A DNA stretch of 64,000 nucleotides from Nocardia vulneris (GTDB taxonomy: Bacteria; Actinomycetota; Actinomycetes; Mycobacteriales; Mycobacteriaceae): the NCBI RefSeq assembly GCF_001613425.1, contig NZ_BDCI01000002.1, positions 124,001-188,000 on the forward strand, written 5' to 3'. The first letter of the stretch is position 1. Each line of letters starts with the position of its first letter. Positions 44,368 through 52,914 of the stretch are shown in pieces. The notes below the pieces were generated by a model. That model was not told where the DNA came from. It did no database searches and saw only the letters and a list, made by a program, of their open reading frames with translations. Made by a program: the position numbers and the translations under genes.

Positions 44368-47300
44368 ATGGCGCAAACACAGATCAGATATGGGGTGCTC
44401 GGCTCGTTCACGGCATGGCGGGATGACTGTGAAATCGAGTTGGGGCCAGCGAAACAACAGGCAGTGCTCGTGGCGCTGATGCTGGAGATGAACCGGCCGG
44501 TAACGGTGAACGCGATCATCGACGGGGTGTGGGGTGAACACCCACCCGGTGACGCGCGCAACGGTGTCCAGACCTACGTCAGCAGGCTGCGCCGCGCCCT
44601 GGCGCCGCGCCGCAAGGTCGCCGAGCCTGCGCTGGTGTGGTCCGAGACGGGGTACGTCCTGCACGGCGACCCCACCCTGTCGGATCACGTCGCGTTCGAC
44701 CGGCTCTTGGCGACCGCCGAGCGCTGCCGACGCGACAGCGACCTGGCCGCCGCGGCCGCGCACACCGACGCCGCGCTCGCGCTGTGGCGTGGTGAACCGT
44801 TCAGCGGCTTGGCCGGGCCGATCATCGAGGGCGAACGCCGGCGGTTGCAGGAGCGCTATCTGAGCGCGCTCGAGCATCGCGCCGGTATCAAGATCGCCCT
44901 CGGCCACCACGCCGAGGCGGTCGCCGAACTCGCCCCGCTGGTCACCGCCCACCCGCTGCAGGAGCGCTTCCGCACATTGCTCATGCTCGGCCTCTACCAC
45001 AGCGGCCGGCAGGCGGAAGCGCTGCTGGTCTTCCAGGACGCGCAGCGCAGGCTCGCCGACGAGATCGGCATCGAGCCGGGCCGGGAATTGCGCGAACTGC
45101 ATCGGCGCATCCTGCGCGACGAGATCGAGCCACCGCCCGCCACGGCCACCGACCCCGACCAGGAGCCGGCGCGGCCCGGCCCGGCCACCCCCGGCGACGG
45201 TCCGCTCGGGCCGGGCGATATCGGCGCCGTGCTCGAACTGCGGCCCGAGACGCTGCCGAGCCGCAACCAGCTGCCCGGCGATATCGCGGACTTCACCGGC
45301 CGCACCGACGAGATGGACCGGCTGCTCGCCGATCTGCCGCCCAAGGCGGGCCGCCCGACGGTGTTGATCGAGGCGATCGACGGCATGGCCGGCGTCGGCA
45401 AGACGACCCTCGCGATCCACGCGGCCCATCAGCTGGGCAGCCGCTATCCCGACGCCCAGCTCTACATCGACCTGCACGGCCATGCCGCGGAGAGCGCGCC
45501 GGTCGAGCCGATGGTGGCGCTGGACCGGCTGCTGCGCGCGGTGGGCGTGCCGAGCGAATCCATCCCGCCGGATCTCGACGCCCGATCGGCCCTGTGGCGC
45601 ACCGAGATCGCGTCCCGTTCGGCGCTGCTGGTCTTCGACAACGTCGCCGACGCCGATCAGGTTCGCCCGCTGCTGCCCGGTACCCCGAGTTGTCTGGTGC
45701 TGATCACGAGCAGGCGTAGGCTCGTGGAACTGGAGGTGTCGCAAACTCTTTCGCTGGACGTGCTCTCCCCCGAGGACGCCACAGCGCTGTTCGCCACCAT
45801 CGTCGACGACGAGCGGGTCGCGGCCGAGCCCGACGCGGTGGCGGAGACCGTGCGGCTGTGCGGCTATCTGCCGCTGGCCATTCGGATCGCGGCCGGACGG
45901 CTGCGCGCCCGGCCGGTCTGGCCGGTCGACCGGCTCGCCGAACGGCTCCGACATCCGAGCCACCGCCTCGAACACCTGTCCGCGGGGTCACGCAGTGTGG
46001 CTGCCGCGCTCACCGCCAGCTTCCAGGACCTGCCGCCCGCGCAACAGCGGGTGTTCCGGCTGCTCGGCCTGCATCCCGGCCGCGACTTCGACACCTATGC
46101 CACCGCCGCGCTCGCCGATATCGACAGCTGCGCCGCGGAGCAGATTCTCGAGGCGCTGGTCGATGTCCATCTGCTGGAACAGGTTGTCTCCGAACGCTAT
46201 CGGTTCCACAACCTGGTGCGCGACTACGCCGCGACGCTGCCGGAACCCGGCGACGGCAGCGCCGCGCTGACCCGGCTGTTCGACTACTACCGGTACGCGG
46301 CCTGGACGGTCGGCCGCAAGATCCTGCCGGATCGCACCAGCCGCGTCGCGGACCTGCCGAAACCGGCCACCCCGATGCCCGGGCTGGACAGCCATCACGA
46401 GTGCGTCTCGTGGCTGCACACCGAACGGCTGAACCTGCTGGCCGTCGCGCGGGCGGCGACCCGGGCCCGCTGGTCGGACTACACCCGGCTGTTCTCCGAA
46501 ATCCTGTGGTGGCCTTACGTTACCGGCCTGCGCTGTTCCGACGACGCCATCACACTGCACTTCGACGCGGTCGAGGTGGCCAGGAACAACGGCGAGCAGG
46601 CCGAGGAATGCCGCTTGCTGGTGAACCTCGGCTACACCCTGTGGCGGATGCGGCACTGTCAGCAGGCGCTCGTGGTGCTCGACGACGCGGTGCGGCTCGC
46701 GCACGGCATGCGCGACTACTCGAACGCCGCGCGGGCGATGCACCACAGCGGCCTGGTCTACTTCCGGATGGCGCGCTACCGGGACGCGCTGATGGGCTAT
46801 CACCAGTGCCTGTCGCTGTCGCGGCTGATCGGTGACCGATTCCTGGAAGGCTATGCGCTACAAGGCCTCGGCCAGGTGCACGAGCGGATGGGCTACGTCG
46901 ACGACGCGTTCGACTACCTGCACCAGGCCGTCGCGATCGCCGCGGACACCGGTGACCCCTATCTGCGTTCCTGTGCGCAGATGCGGCTCAGCGACACCGC
47001 GGTACGCGTGGGCCGCTACGACGACGCGCTGACCTATCTGGGCGACGCCGGGAAGTCGCTGGCCGCGATCTCCTCGAAAACCCTGTTCCACAACTATCTT
47101 TCGATCCGGATCGGCACCGTCTACGCCCATCTGGAGAAGTACGAGCCCGCGCTCGACAGCTTCCGGGCGGCACTGGCGCGCGCCGAACGGAACAACGACC
47201 TCATCCTCAAATGCTGCACGCATCTGGGGATCGGCGACGTCCATCGCCGTCGTGGTCATCGCCGGGAAGCGCTGGCGCACTACGAGCGGGCGCTGCACAT

Positions 47301-47628
47301 CGCGTGCGCGTCCGGCTCGCCCTACGAGGAGGTGCTCGCCTACGACGCGATCGCGACCGTGAACTACTGCTCGGCGCACTTCTCCGTGGCCCGCCAGCAC
47401 TGGAAGGACGCGCTCGCGATCGCGGTCGGCCTCGGCATCCCGGAGACCCGGCGGATCGCCGAGCATGTCGCGGGCATCGACTCGACGTTCTCGGCCGCGC
47501 GCGCCACCCGCGCCGCGGACGCGCGCTCGGCGGAGTTCCGCAGAGCGGCGGAGCTGATCCGGGGCGAGGTCACCGCGGCGCAGCGGGCCGCAGCGATGGC
47601 GATGATGGCCGATCCGAAGGCACTGTAG
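44368..47628 (+). CDS. SARP-family transcriptional regulator with NB-ARC and TPR domains (AfsR-like)
   Basis: The product is 1,086 residues. Residues about 5-95 form the winged-helix DNA-binding domain (GVLGSFTAW, then QTYVSRLRRAL), about 100-250 the bacterial transcriptional activator domain (LWRGEPFSGL, LMLGLYHSGRQAEAL), about 310-600 an NB-ARC ATPase with P-loop GMAGVGKTT near residue 338, and about 720-1050 TPR repeats. This is the AfsR/large SARP layout; such proteins activate antibiotic clusters. ATG 44368 is chosen over two upstream starts because AGGAGGG ends seven bases before it. It diverges from the NRPS operon, its most likely target. Its last 59 bases overlap the convergent VanZ gene. 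Confidence 0.92.
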   Translation: MAQTQIRYGVLGSFTAWRDDCEIELGPAKQQAVLVALMLEMNRPVTVNAIIDGVWGEHPPGDARNGVQTYVSRLRRALAPRRKVAEPALVWSETGYVLHGDPTLSDHVAFDRLLATAERCRRDSDLAAAAAHTDAALALWRGEPFSGLAGPIIEGERRRLQERYLSALEHRAGIKIALGHHAEAVAELAPLVTAHPLQERFRTLLMLGLYHSGRQAEALLVFQDAQRRLADEIGIEPGRELRELHRRILRDEIEPPPATATDPDQEPARPGPATPGDGPLGPGDIGAVLELRPETLPSRNQLPGDIADFTGRTDEMDRLLADLPPKAGRPTVLIEAIDGMAGVGKTTLAIHAAHQLGSRYPDAQLYIDLHGHAAESAPVEPMVALDRLLRAVGVPSESIPPDLDARSALWRTEIASRSALLVFDNVADADQVRPLLPGTPSCLVLITSRRRLVELEVSQTLSLDVLSPEDATALFATIVDDERVAAEPDAVAETVRLCGYLPLAIRIAAGRLRARPVWPVDRLAERLRHPSHRLEHLSAGSRSVAAALTASFQDLPPAQQRVFRLLGLHPGRDFDTYATAALADIDSCAAEQILEALVDVHLLEQVVSERYRFHNLVRDYAATLPEPGDGSAALTRLFDYYRYAAWTVGRKILPDRTSRVADLPKPATPMPGLDSHHECVSWLHTERLNLLAVARAATRARWSDYTRLFSEILWWPYVTGLRCSDDAITLHFDAVEVARNNGEQAEECRLLVNLGYTLWRMRHCQQALVVLDDAVRLAHGMRDYSNAARAMHHSGLVYFRMARYRDALMGYHQCLSLSRLIGDRFLEGYALQGLGQVHERMGYVDDAFDYLHQAVAIAADTGDPYLRSCAQMRLSDTAVRVGRYDDALTYLGDAGKSLAAISSKTLFHNYLSIRIGTVYAHLEKYEPALDSFRAALARAERNNDLILKCCTHLGIGDVHRRRGHRREALAHYERALHIACASGSPYEEVLAYDAIATVNYCSAHFSVARQHWKDALAIAVGLGIPETRRIAEHVAGIDSTFSAARATRAADARSAEFRRAAELIRGEVTAAQRAAAMAMMADPKAL

Positions 47629-48130
47629 GGGCGTCCGGCACGCGCGCCGCCCACCACCGCCGGGAGAGCAGGCCCGCCAGGCCCGCTCCGGCGGCGTTCA
47701 ACAGCACGTCGTCCACCGAGCAGTGGCGGCCGATGGCGAGCGCGAACTGCAGCACCTCGACCGCGAGCGACACCGCCGCGCCCGCCAGCAGGAGGCGGTA
47801 CCAGCGGCCGAACCACGCCCAGCGCACCGGGAGCAGCAAACCCAGCGCGGCGCACACCAGCAGGTTCCCGCCGAACTGCTCGATCACCCGATCGTCGGTC
47901 AATTGCTCGGCGAGGTCGCGCAGTGGTACCAGATTTACCGAACGACCAGTTCCTTTCGGCGTCAAGATCATCCACAGCCACGGTGCGGTGCCGACCACCA
48001 GCCCGACCTCGCACACCGCCGCACGCCGACCCCGCCATCGAGCCAGCCACCAGGCCAGCACACCCGCCACCGGCAGCGCGGCGACCGCGGTGAGCACGAC
48101 CCCACCCCACGCCTCCCACGTCCCGTTCAC
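47570..48130 (-). CDS. VanZ-like membrane protein
   Basis: A 186-residue protein with about five membrane segments. It carries the VanZ signatures: NLVPLRDL after the second segment, FGGNLLVCAALGLLLP, and the SLAVEVLQFALAIGRHCSVDDVLLNAAGAGLAG segment with the conserved Glu, Arg and Asp-Asp. VanZ itself gives low-level teicoplanin resistance and homologues affect lipopeptide or envelope functions. Its GTG start at 48130 has GGAG upstream. Its 3' end overlaps the regulator gene in antisense by 59 bp. A self-resistance role for the NRPS product is possible but only inferred. Confidence 0.8.
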   Translation of the reverse strand: MNGTWEAWGGVVLTAVAALPVAGVLAWWLARWRGRRAAVCEVGLVVGTAPWLWMILTPKGTGRSVNLVPLRDLAEQLTDDRVIEQFGGNLLVCAALGLLLPVRWAWFGRWYRLLLAGAAVSLAVEVLQFALAIGRHCSVDDVLLNAAGAGLAGLLSRRWWAARVPDAPTVPSDRPSSPSLRPAAPR

Positions 48131-48169
48131 ACCACTCCGTACCGCCGCGCCGGCCCCACCGCACCGACG

Positions 48170-49249
48170 CTACTTCAGATACCAGGTGACGAGTCGCTCG
48201 ACCAGTCCCAGGTCGCACGCCGACTCCGGCACGTCGAGCGCCGACTCCAGGTTGCGCCGGTCGAATTCGATCCGCTCCATCAGGTACTTTCCGGTGTAGG
48301 CCATTCGCGCGGCCACGGCCCGGTCCAGCACGGTCGGTCCGGCGTCGCCCCAGTCCTCCGGGCGCACCGGCCGCAGGGTCATCCCCAGTCCGGCGCCGAT
48401 GATCCGAACCGTTTCCTCCGCCGAGACACCTACCCGATCGGTCAGGTTGACGATCTGCGGCAGGTCGTCGACCTCGGCCAGCCCCAGCAGCCATTCGACA
48501 CAGGTATCGATGGGCACGAGATTGAGCGTCGCCCCCGCCGCCACCTGCACGGCGGCGGAGCCGCCCGGAAAACGGCGCGCCACCCGCTTCATGTTCGACA
48601 TGAAGTTGTAGATGCCGAAATCCGAGGTGGTGTGCGCGGTCTTGGACGAGCCGACCACCTGCCCGAGCCGCAGCACCGCGCCCGGTACGCCGTGCTCGCG
48701 CACGTAGTCCCGGAAAACCAGCTCACCGGCGCACTTGGTGGCCTCGTAGACCGTCCGGAATCGGGCGGCGTCGGTGACGGGCTGCCAATTCTCCGCGGTC
48801 GGCGTGTCCGAGATACCACCGACATAGGCGGTACTGATCAGAAAGAAGCGCGAACCCGGCCTGCTGTGTGCGACGAACAGGCGCAACGCTCGCTCGGTGC
48901 CGCGGACATTCACCTCTTCGAGCAATGCGGGCCGATTGGGTGAGAGATCGACCGCCGCGGCGAAATGCCAGAAATCGCACGGTTCCGAGAAGATCGCCGC
49001 GGCGGTGAAATCGTCGATCCCCAGATATTCCTCGGCCAATTCGCAGTCGTAGGTCTCGACATTCGCGAGGCCGGGCGGCGGCGCGCCGCTCTCGTTGAGC
49101 GTCGCCGCGGCGAGCGCCTCGAAGACCCGGGTCCGTGCCCCACGTGCCAGCGCCTTGACCCGGATGCCGCGATCGAGCAGCGCACAGATCGTGTTGCTCG
49201 CGACGTACCCGTTCGCGCCGTCGACGACGGCCACCCTGGACAGTTCCAT
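48170..49249 (-). CDS. thioester-reductase-like extended SDR (NAD(P)-dependent)
   Basis: The 359-residue protein has an N-terminal nucleotide motif GANGYVAS (residues 11-18) and the catalytic pair Tyr168/Lys172 in YEATK. The segments WHFAAAVDLSPN, NVRGTERAL, FLISTAYVGG and NLVPIDTCVEWLL match the family of NRPS/carboxylic-acid reductase terminal reductase domains (NAD_binding_4) better than sugar epimerases. Such enzymes release a carrier-bound thioester as an aldehyde or alcohol. The ATG at 49249 shares one base with the stop of the condensation-domain gene (TGATG), and GGAG lies six bases before it; a GTG at 49261 is rejected. Function as a stand-alone releasing reductase is inferred from this context. 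Confidence 0.75.
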   Translation of the reverse strand: MELSRVAVVDGANGYVASNTICALLDRGIRVKALARGARTRVFEALAAATLNESGAPPPGLANVETYDCELAEEYLGIDDFTAAAIFSEPCDFWHFAAAVDLSPNRPALLEEVNVRGTERALRLFVAHSRPGSRFFLISTAYVGGISDTPTAENWQPVTDAARFRTVYEATKCAGELVFRDYVREHGVPGAVLRLGQVVGSSKTAHTTSDFGIYNFMSNMKRVARRFPGGSAAVQVAAGATLNLVPIDTCVEWLLGLAEVDDLPQIVNLTDRVGVSAEETVRIIGAGLGMTLRPVRPEDWGDAGPTVLDRAVAARMAYTGKYLMERIEFDRRNLESALDVPESACDLGLVERLVTWYLK

Positions 49250-50643
49250 CAGACGCTCCACCCATTGCTACCGAAATGCTGGTCGACGGTGCGGGTCAAC
49301 TGCCGCAACGTGATACCGGAATCCTGTGCGGCCGCGAGGCATACGCCGAAGACGGACGCGCACATCGCGGCCGCCAGGCGGTCGTTCCACCACCGTTGTG
49401 CCGCATTGAAAGTCATCGACAGCGCCGCGTCGGCGCCCTTGATGGTGAGCAGACCGTCGATCGGCAGCACATTGCCCACCGCTGTCCGGTGCACGGCGTA
49501 TTCGGTGACCACGCAGTCGGGTCCGAACAGTGCCGTCCCGGTGGGCGTTTTCGGCACGTTCAGCATCTGCACCGGAAACAGCGCACTGCTCGGGTCGACC
49601 AGCGAGACGGACAGGTCCGGGCAGAGTTCCAGCACCTCGATGAACGGGTACCACTGGAAACGGTACGCGGCCAGGCTGTTTCGCTTGAACGAGGCGACCA
49701 GATCGGCGAACGTCGACTCCGGCGACCAGCCGAACTTGATCACGAAGGGGTTGAACAGCATGGCCACCGAATCGTGAAACCGGGGGTCCCGGCGGCCGTG
49801 ACTGAAGGTCGGCATCAAGTACTCGGCCCGCCCGCACAGGTGGCCCAGGACGAATCCATAGGCGGCGGCCAGCACCATGAACGGCGTTGCGCGCAGGCGG
49901 GCGGCCATGGCTCGGATCGCCGCGGTTTCCGCGGCGGTCGACGTGCGGTCACCGCGGCTGGTGATCGCCGGACCATCCGACGGTGCCTGCGCGTGTTTCG
50001 CCTCGATCTGCAAGACCTCCAGAGCACCGACGTATTCCGGCCAGAAGTCGCGGGCCGCGGCCGCTTCGGGCGACTCCAGCGCGGCCAATTCGTCGAGCAC
50101 CAACTGCCGGTAGCGCACCGTCGGCGGCGCGGGCTCCGGCGCGAGACCACCGGCGGCGCAATAGAACCGCCCGATATCGCGTTTCAGCACCTCCAGCGAC
50201 CAGGCGTCGGCCACGCTGTGGTGCACCGTCACCTGGAGCAGCCGCCGGTCCTGCGCCGGATCTTCGAGGAGCAGCGTGCGCAGCAGCGGTCGACGGGCGA
50301 GGTCGAAGGGCGCGTTGTTATGTGCCACCAGCAGCGCTTCGCGTTCGGTCGCGTCCGCCGGCAGACCGAGCACCGTGTGCTCCGTTGCGGCGCCGGAACC
50401 GATGACCTGCTCGGCCATTCCGCGACCGCGGACCAGCGCGGTGCGCAGCGCCTCGTGCCGCTCGACCGTCCGCGTGACGGCCTCGAACAGCCGCTGCCTG
50501 TCCAGGGGTCCGTCGACGGTGAGCCGGCACGAGATGTTGAAGGCGGCCGCCGCCCCGCCGGGCCGGATGGATTCCAGGAAGTCCAGCAGATGTTGCCCCG
50601 GGGTCAGGGGCAGCCTGGTCCCACCTGCCGCCGGGGCGCTCAC
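49249..50643 (-). CDS. free-standing condensation-domain protein
   Basis: A 464-residue single condensation domain. HHSVADAWS at residues 141-149 supplies the HHxxxD active site (His142, Asp146), and the N-terminal LPLTPGQHLLDF and ERHEALRTAL segments match C-domain motifs C1 and C2. Such stand-alone C proteins join a carrier-bound acyl group to an amine or alcohol. The GTG start overlaps the M20 peptidase stop by 4 bp (GTGA), and its own stop overlaps the reductase start, so the three genes are co-translated. The donor is most simply the small carrier protein at 60809-61024, but this is inference. Confidence 0.85.
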   Translation of the reverse strand: MSAPAAGGTRLPLTPGQHLLDFLESIRPGGAAAAFNISCRLTVDGPLDRQRLFEAVTRTVERHEALRTALVRGRGMAEQVIGSGAATEHTVLGLPADATEREALLVAHNNAPFDLARRPLLRTLLLEDPAQDRRLLQVTVHHSVADAWSLEVLKRDIGRFYCAAGGLAPEPAPPTVRYRQLVLDELAALESPEAAAARDFWPEYVGALEVLQIEAKHAQAPSDGPAITSRGDRTSTAAETAAIRAMAARLRATPFMVLAAAYGFVLGHLCGRAEYLMPTFSHGRRDPRFHDSVAMLFNPFVIKFGWSPESTFADLVASFKRNSLAAYRFQWYPFIEVLELCPDLSVSLVDPSSALFPVQMLNVPKTPTGTALFGPDCVVTEYAVHRTAVGNVLPIDGLLTIKGADAALSMTFNAAQRWWNDRLAAAMCASVFGVCLAAAQDSGITLRQLTRTVDQHFGSNGWSV

Positions 50644-51845
50644 GGTACCGCGCCGCCGCGCAGGAAGTCCTGTGCCGCAACCGCATACGTCAGCGCGTAG
50701 CGCTTGAGGTCAGCCACCTCGACGAATTCGTCGGCCATGTGCGCGATCCACTTGCCGCCCGGGCCGTACACCACGCTCGGGATGTTCGCGCGACAGGTCA
50801 GAATGGTGCCGTCGGTGGTGCCGGGCACCGCGCCGAGTTCCGGGCGGACCCCGTTGACGATCTCGTGCGCGCGGACCAGCGCCGTGACCAGCGGGGTGTC
50901 CGGGTCGGTCTCGACCCACGGGCGATCGTCGATCACCGTGACGGCCGAACCGATGCCGCAACCGCGTGCCGCGTTGTCGACGCACTCGCCGATATTCTTC
51001 AGCAGCGTCTCGTGATCCACGCCCGGAATCGTGCGTACATCGAGGAACATCGAACTGACGCCGGGAATCGTGTTGAGCTGATCCGTCGTCCCGGCCCGCA
51101 CCACGGTGGGCGTGATCGACGGTGCGCCCAGCGGCGGTCGCGAACCCGCCTCCTGCACCAGCCGGCGCTCCAGCGCCTCCAGGCCGAGCAGCGCACGGGC
51201 CATGGCGGGCAACGTGTTCCGGCCCTGCCACGGCATCGCGCCGTGGCTCATCACCCCGGTGAAATCCACGCGGAGCCGGATCGCGCCCTTCGACACCGGG
51301 CACACCTCGTCGCCCTCCGGCTCACAGCACACGACGCCGTCGACATCCTGGACGAACCCTTGGGCCACCGCGGCTTTCGCCCCGGACATCATCCCTTCCT
51401 CGTCGGCCAGCAGGAGCAGGCGGATCCGGCCGGGAAACGGCCCGGCCAGCTGCAATGCCCTGGTCCCGTACAGCATCGCGGCGACACCGGACTTCATATC
51501 GGCCGAGCCGCGACCGTAGAGCTTGCCGTCCCGGATCTCGCCGCCGTAGGGATCGACGGTCCACTGCGCCGGATCGCCCTCGGTGACCACATCCATATGT
51601 CCCTCGAACGCCAAGGTCGGCCCGGGACCGCCGCCGCCGGACAGCGTGACCGCGATATTGGGACGTCCGTCCGCGTCGAAGAACTCGGGCTGCCAACCCC
51701 ATTCCCTGATCTTGGTGAGCAGGAAGTCCGCGACCGCGCACTCCCCGCGGCCCGCCTCGGTCAGCGAGTGGGTGCGAACCAGGTTTCGGGTGAATTCGAT
51801 GAGTTCCGGCTCGTCGATTGCGGCATCCAGTGCGGCGATGTCCAC
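50640..51845 (-). CDS. M20-family metallopeptidase/amidohydrolase (ArgE/DapE/ACY1 type)
   Basis: The product is 401 residues, normal for the family. Zinc ligands and catalytic residues are visible: GHMDVV (His83, catalytic Asp85), GRGSADMKSG (bridging Asp116), ADEEG (Glu149 base, Glu150 ligand), Glu175 in CCEPEGDE, and a C-terminal His in WIAHMADEF. The dimerisation lid lies between about residues 185 and 295. These enzymes hydrolyse N-acyl amino acids or dipeptides. In this operon it could remove a protecting acyl group or trim a precursor of the phosphonate product. The start is GTG; a methyltransferase gene ends 56 nt upstream. Confidence 0.88.
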   Translation of the reverse strand: MDIAALDAAIDEPELIEFTRNLVRTHSLTEAGRGECAVADFLLTKIREWGWQPEFFDADGRPNIAVTLSGGGGPGPTLAFEGHMDVVTEGDPAQWTVDPYGGEIRDGKLYGRGSADMKSGVAAMLYGTRALQLAGPFPGRIRLLLLADEEGMMSGAKAAVAQGFVQDVDGVVCCEPEGDEVCPVSKGAIRLRVDFTGVMSHGAMPWQGRNTLPAMARALLGLEALERRLVQEAGSRPPLGAPSITPTVVRAGTTDQLNTIPGVSSMFLDVRTIPGVDHETLLKNIGECVDNAARGCGIGSAVTVIDDRPWVETDPDTPLVTALVRAHEIVNGVRPELGAVPGTTDGTILTCRANIPSVVYGPGGKWIAHMADEFVEVADLKRYALTYAVAAQDFLRGGAVP

Positions 51846-51901
51846 GGGGACCCCCAGGTGTCTGTGTGTTTCATGCTAGGACGTTGCCGGGCGGCCCCGT
51901 A

Positions 51902-52726
51902 CTACAACGCATTGCTCCGATCGGCCCGCAGCCACGACATCGCTTGTCGCAGACCGACGACCACGCCGTCCTCGACGACGAAACTCGTGCCGAACTCCGG
52001 CTCCGGGAGCGGCCCGAGCGCGGCCAAGCGCCGCCGGATCTCGGCGGCGTCCGCCGCTCCCGTACCGCCGTCGGCCAGCCACTGCGCCAGCGGCCGATAA
52101 CTGGTGGTGCGGTGACATTCCACGACCTCGAGCAGGTTGGCGCGCAGCAGGCCGACGAGTTCGTGTTCGGCGAGGGTCGAGGCATGGCCCGGATCCCGCA
52201 CCCGCTGGATCGCCTCGACCTGCTCGTGCACCGCGCCGGTATAACCGGTCACGTTGTCCGCGACCACGATATGGCCGCCGGGCCGCACCACGCGCGCCAT
52301 TTCGGCCACCGCCAGCTCCGGCCGGTCGATGTGATGCAGGGCGCGCGTGCACAGGACGAGATCGAAAGAGCCGTCGGCGAACGGCAACTCCTCGACCAGG
52401 CCGACGACGAGTTGCACCGAATCCACCCCGGAGGCCCGCGCCTGCCGGAGCATCGCCGCGGACGAGTCCAGGCCGACAACGCGTTTACGCACGCCCGATT
52501 TCGCGACCACGGCCGCCGCGGCGGCGGTGCCGGTGGCCACGTCGAGCACATGCTCGACACCCAGCGGACGGATCATCTCGGCCAGCAGTTCGCCGTCCAG
52601 CCGGCGCGCCTGCCCGCCGGCATACGACTGGGCAATTTCGGCGAACCTGGACTGGTTCAAGGCAACTTGTTCGCGGTAGCCCGCGCCCGTCGCGGTTCGG
52701 CGCCGGATATGTTCCTGCGACCCCAT
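51902..52726 (-). CDS. class I SAM-dependent methyltransferase
   Basis: The 274-residue protein has SAM motif VLDVATGTAAA (about residues 60-70), an acidic VVGLDSS strand end, and the CTRALHHIDRPELAVAEMARVVRPGG post-motif region typical of UbiE/Methyltransf_11 enzymes. The C-terminal part resembles small-molecule methyltransferases. ATG 52726 is chosen because GGAGG lies eight bases upstream; an upstream ATG at 52786 is in frame but would read through a direct repeat. It is the first gene of the minus-strand operon that continues to the M20 peptidase, C domain and reductase. The substrate is unknown. Confidence 0.85.
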   Translation of the reverse strand: MGSQEHIRRRTATGAGYREQVALNQSRFAEIAQSYAGGQARRLDGELLAEMIRPLGVEHVLDVATGTAAAAAVVAKSGVRKRVVGLDSSAAMLRQARASGVDSVQLVVGLVEELPFADGSFDLVLCTRALHHIDRPELAVAEMARVVRPGGHIVVADNVTGYTGAVHEQVEAIQRVRDPGHASTLAEHELVGLLRANLLEVVECHRTTSYRPLAQWLADGGTGAADAAEIRRRLAALGPLPEPEFGTSFVVEDGVVVGLRQAMSWLRADRSNAL

Positions 52727-52739
52727 GGCACCGGCCTCC

Positions 52740-52772
52740 GGAAGTTCGTGCACCGCTGGGAAGTTCGTGCAC
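52740..52772. promoter_or_regulatory. 14-bp direct repeat in the methyltransferase leader, possible operator
   Basis: GGAAGTTCGTGCAC occurs at 52740-52753 and again, identically, at 52759-52772 (period 19). The repeats contain a GTGCAC palindrome. They lie just upstream of the methyltransferase binding site and downstream of a TAATAT box on the minus strand (52802-52797), in the divergent region that also serves the phosphonate operon. They could bind a pathway regulator. Confidence 0.4.
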
Positions 52773-52914
52773 GACTGGTGAAACAAACGAGCTCTGATAT
52801 TAACCGAGCCTAGGGTACCGTGTTATTCAACCTGAGGACTTCGTCCGTACACCGGGGGGATGATGGGGATTTCCCGTCACTGGGATCTCTTCGTTTGCTG
52901 GAGGCAGGTGGTCG

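Noticed and set aside
52727..52786. Upstream ATG for the methyltransferase
   Set aside because: The extra residues have no homology, include the direct repeat, and the GGAGG site serves ATG 52726.
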